From Desulfarculus sp. (GTDB taxonomy: Bacteria > Desulfobacterota > Desulfarculia > Desulfarculales > Desulfarculaceae), in assembly GCA_020216805.1 (NCBI GenBank), contig JAIWNN010000086.1:1-15715 (forward strand): a stretch of DNA of 15,715 nucleotides, read 5' to 3'. The notes beneath the pieces were generated by a model. The model had not been told where the DNA came from, searched no databases, and saw only the letters and a list, made by a program, of their open reading frames with translations. The position numbers and the translations under genes are program-made. This document shows, piece by piece, positions 15,194 to 15,715 of the stretch; positions within the stretch are counted from its first letter, which is position 1; every line of letters starts with the position of its first letter.

Positions 15194-15634
15194 ATGAGTG
15201 ATCATGCCGAGTTCCAGCCGCGCATCGCGGCCTTTCTGTGCAACTGGTGCTCCTATGGAGCCGCGGACCTGGCCGGCGTCAGCCGTCTCCAGTATCCGCC
15301 CAACATCCACGTGATCCGCATCCCCTGCACCGGCCGGATGAGCCCCAAGTTCATCCTCCAGGCCTTCCGCAAGGGAGTCGACGGGGTCTGGGTCTCCGGC
15401 TGACACCCGGGCGACTGCCACTATATTGCTGGCAACATGTTCGCCCGGCGGCGGTTCGCCGTCCTGAAAAACCTGCTGGAGTACGTGGGCCTGGAGCCCG
15501 GTCGTCTGCACTTCTCCTGGATCTCCTCGGCCGAGGCCGAGAAGTTCCAAAAAACCGTCACCGCCGTCACCGAGGCGGTCAAGGCCCTGGGGCCGGCCCA
15601 ACACCTGATCAAAGACATCCGGAAGGTGGCCTGA
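15194..15634 (+). CDS. mvhD: Selenoprotein MvhD, 2Fe-2S electron-transfer subunit
   Basis: Read through TGA 15401-15403 as Sec70, this is a 146-aa MvhD/FrhD-family protein of normal length. Conserved elements in order: [18 protein letters not shown] (Cys16, Cys19), [19 protein letters not shown] (Cys45), [10 protein letters not shown]70-HPGDC75HY. The family has Cys where U70 stands and uses these residues around a 2Fe-2S cluster. MvhD links HdrA to an electron donor or acceptor partner, a hydrogenase in methanogens and often formate dehydrogenase or other modules in sulfate reducers. ATG 15194 lies 18 bases after hdrA with AAGGAGCGAGGGG as Shine-Dalgarno region. Its stop overlaps the next start by one base (TGATG). 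The genes are clearly one operon. Confidence 0.9.
15401..15403 (+). other. In-frame TGA read as selenocysteine (MvhD Sec70)
   Basis: The TGA falls exactly at the first Cys of the invariant G-C-H-P-G-D-C-H-Y block. Everything on both sides is intact and in one frame to a natural stop at 15632-15634. Recoding is inferred from conservation and the adjacent hairpin. Confidence 0.9.
15407..15448 (+). promoter_or_regulatory. Bacterial SECIS-like compound hairpin in mvhD
   Basis: Starting three bases after the TGA, CCGGGCGA (15407-15414) pairs perfectly with UCGCCCGG (15441-15448). Inside it, after an asymmetric internal loop, UGCCA (15416-15420) pairs with UGGCA (15430-15434) around a 9-base loop CUAUAUUGC. 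The apical loop starts 17 bases after the TGA. Size (42 bases) and position fit a bacterial SECIS. The loop lacks an early G, so this element is less canonical than the hdrA one. Confidence 0.6.
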
Positions 15635-15715
15635 TGGACAATCAAGCCATAGCCCAGCGGATCCGCGAGGTGGCCAAGCGGCTTTTGTCGGAGGGCAAGG
15701 TGGACGTGGTGATCG
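15634..15715 (+). CDS. N-terminus of a third hdr-operon protein (truncated)
   Basis: ATG 15634 overlaps the mvhD stop by one base and has GGAAGGTGG upstream. The 27 visible residues, with IREVAKRLLSEGKVDVVI, resemble the N-terminus of 4Fe-4S ferredoxin or F420-hydrogenase-beta-like proteins found beside hdrA/mvhD in sulfate reducers; I recall that similarity and cannot test it here. The window ends inside the gene. Close coupling argues that it belongs to the same electron-transfer complex. Confidence 0.7.
   Translation, partial: MDNQAIAQRIREVAKRLLSEGKVDVVI

Noticed and set aside
12965..15604. 879-aa leftward open frame opposite hdrA/mvhD
   Set aside because: Low-complexity shadow; the rightward strand carries recognisable FAD and ferredoxin motifs throughout.
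1..15715. CRISPR array, insertion sequence or phage attachment sites
   Set aside because: No regularly spaced repeats, transposase-like frames or terminal inverted repeats were seen. The tRNA-Leu has no duplicated 3' end nearby.

Overview
The window is high-GC DNA with strong G/C third-position bias. It most likely comes from an anaerobic, sulfate-reducer-like member of the former Deltaproteobacteria (Desulfobacterota). The pointers are a heterodisulfide-reductase HdrA/MvhD locus in which both genes read through an in-frame TGA, a TRAP transporter tied to an acyl-CoA ligase, a fused two-domain acyltransferase and a MobB-like protein. The organism assignment is inference; there is no rRNA marker here.

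Layout. Positions 1-207 hold the 3' end of an unrecognised rightward gene. A Tat-exported Fe-type superoxide dismutase follows (348-1058). It converges on a leftward FadR/FCD-type GntR regulator (1197-1928), and a GC hairpin pair lies at the sod end of the gap. An AT-rich island with a perfect TAGTATACTA palindrome and a candidate promoter separates the regulator from a divergent operon dctP-dctQ-dctM-acyl-CoA ligase (2410-6834), which probably imports a carboxylate and activates it with CoA. A 15-bp GC inverted repeat sits between dctP and dctQ, and two hairpins follow the ligase. A 120-aa unknown protein (7067-7429) converges on a leftward pair: a 612-aa fused PlsC-like/OlsB-like acyltransferase (probable ornithine-lipid synthase of the OlsF kind) and a LysE-family exporter. 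Next come a rightward MobB-like protein with an odd P-loop (10265-10879), a leftward tRNA-Leu(CAA) with its own promoter and terminator, and a stand-alone pyrR (11300-11845).

The main interest is the right end (12155-15715). A conventional reading gives broken pieces, but joining the reading frames through TGA at 12338-12340 and 15401-15403 gives full-length HdrA (1006 aa, tandem HdrA modules) and MvhD (146 aa). Each TGA falls at a position that is normally a conserved cysteine (CAM[U] and G[U]HPGDCHY). Each is followed at suitable distance by a bacterial SECIS-like hairpin. The pair is therefore best read as two selenoproteins of one electron-transfer (probably flavin-based bifurcating) complex. 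A third overlapping gene starts at 15634 and is cut by the window edge. Sec in HdrA and in the MvhD homologue VhuD is known from methanogens such as Methanocaldococcus jannaschii. What stands out here is a bacterial tandem-module HdrA with Sec in one module only, directly coupled to a Sec-MvhD.
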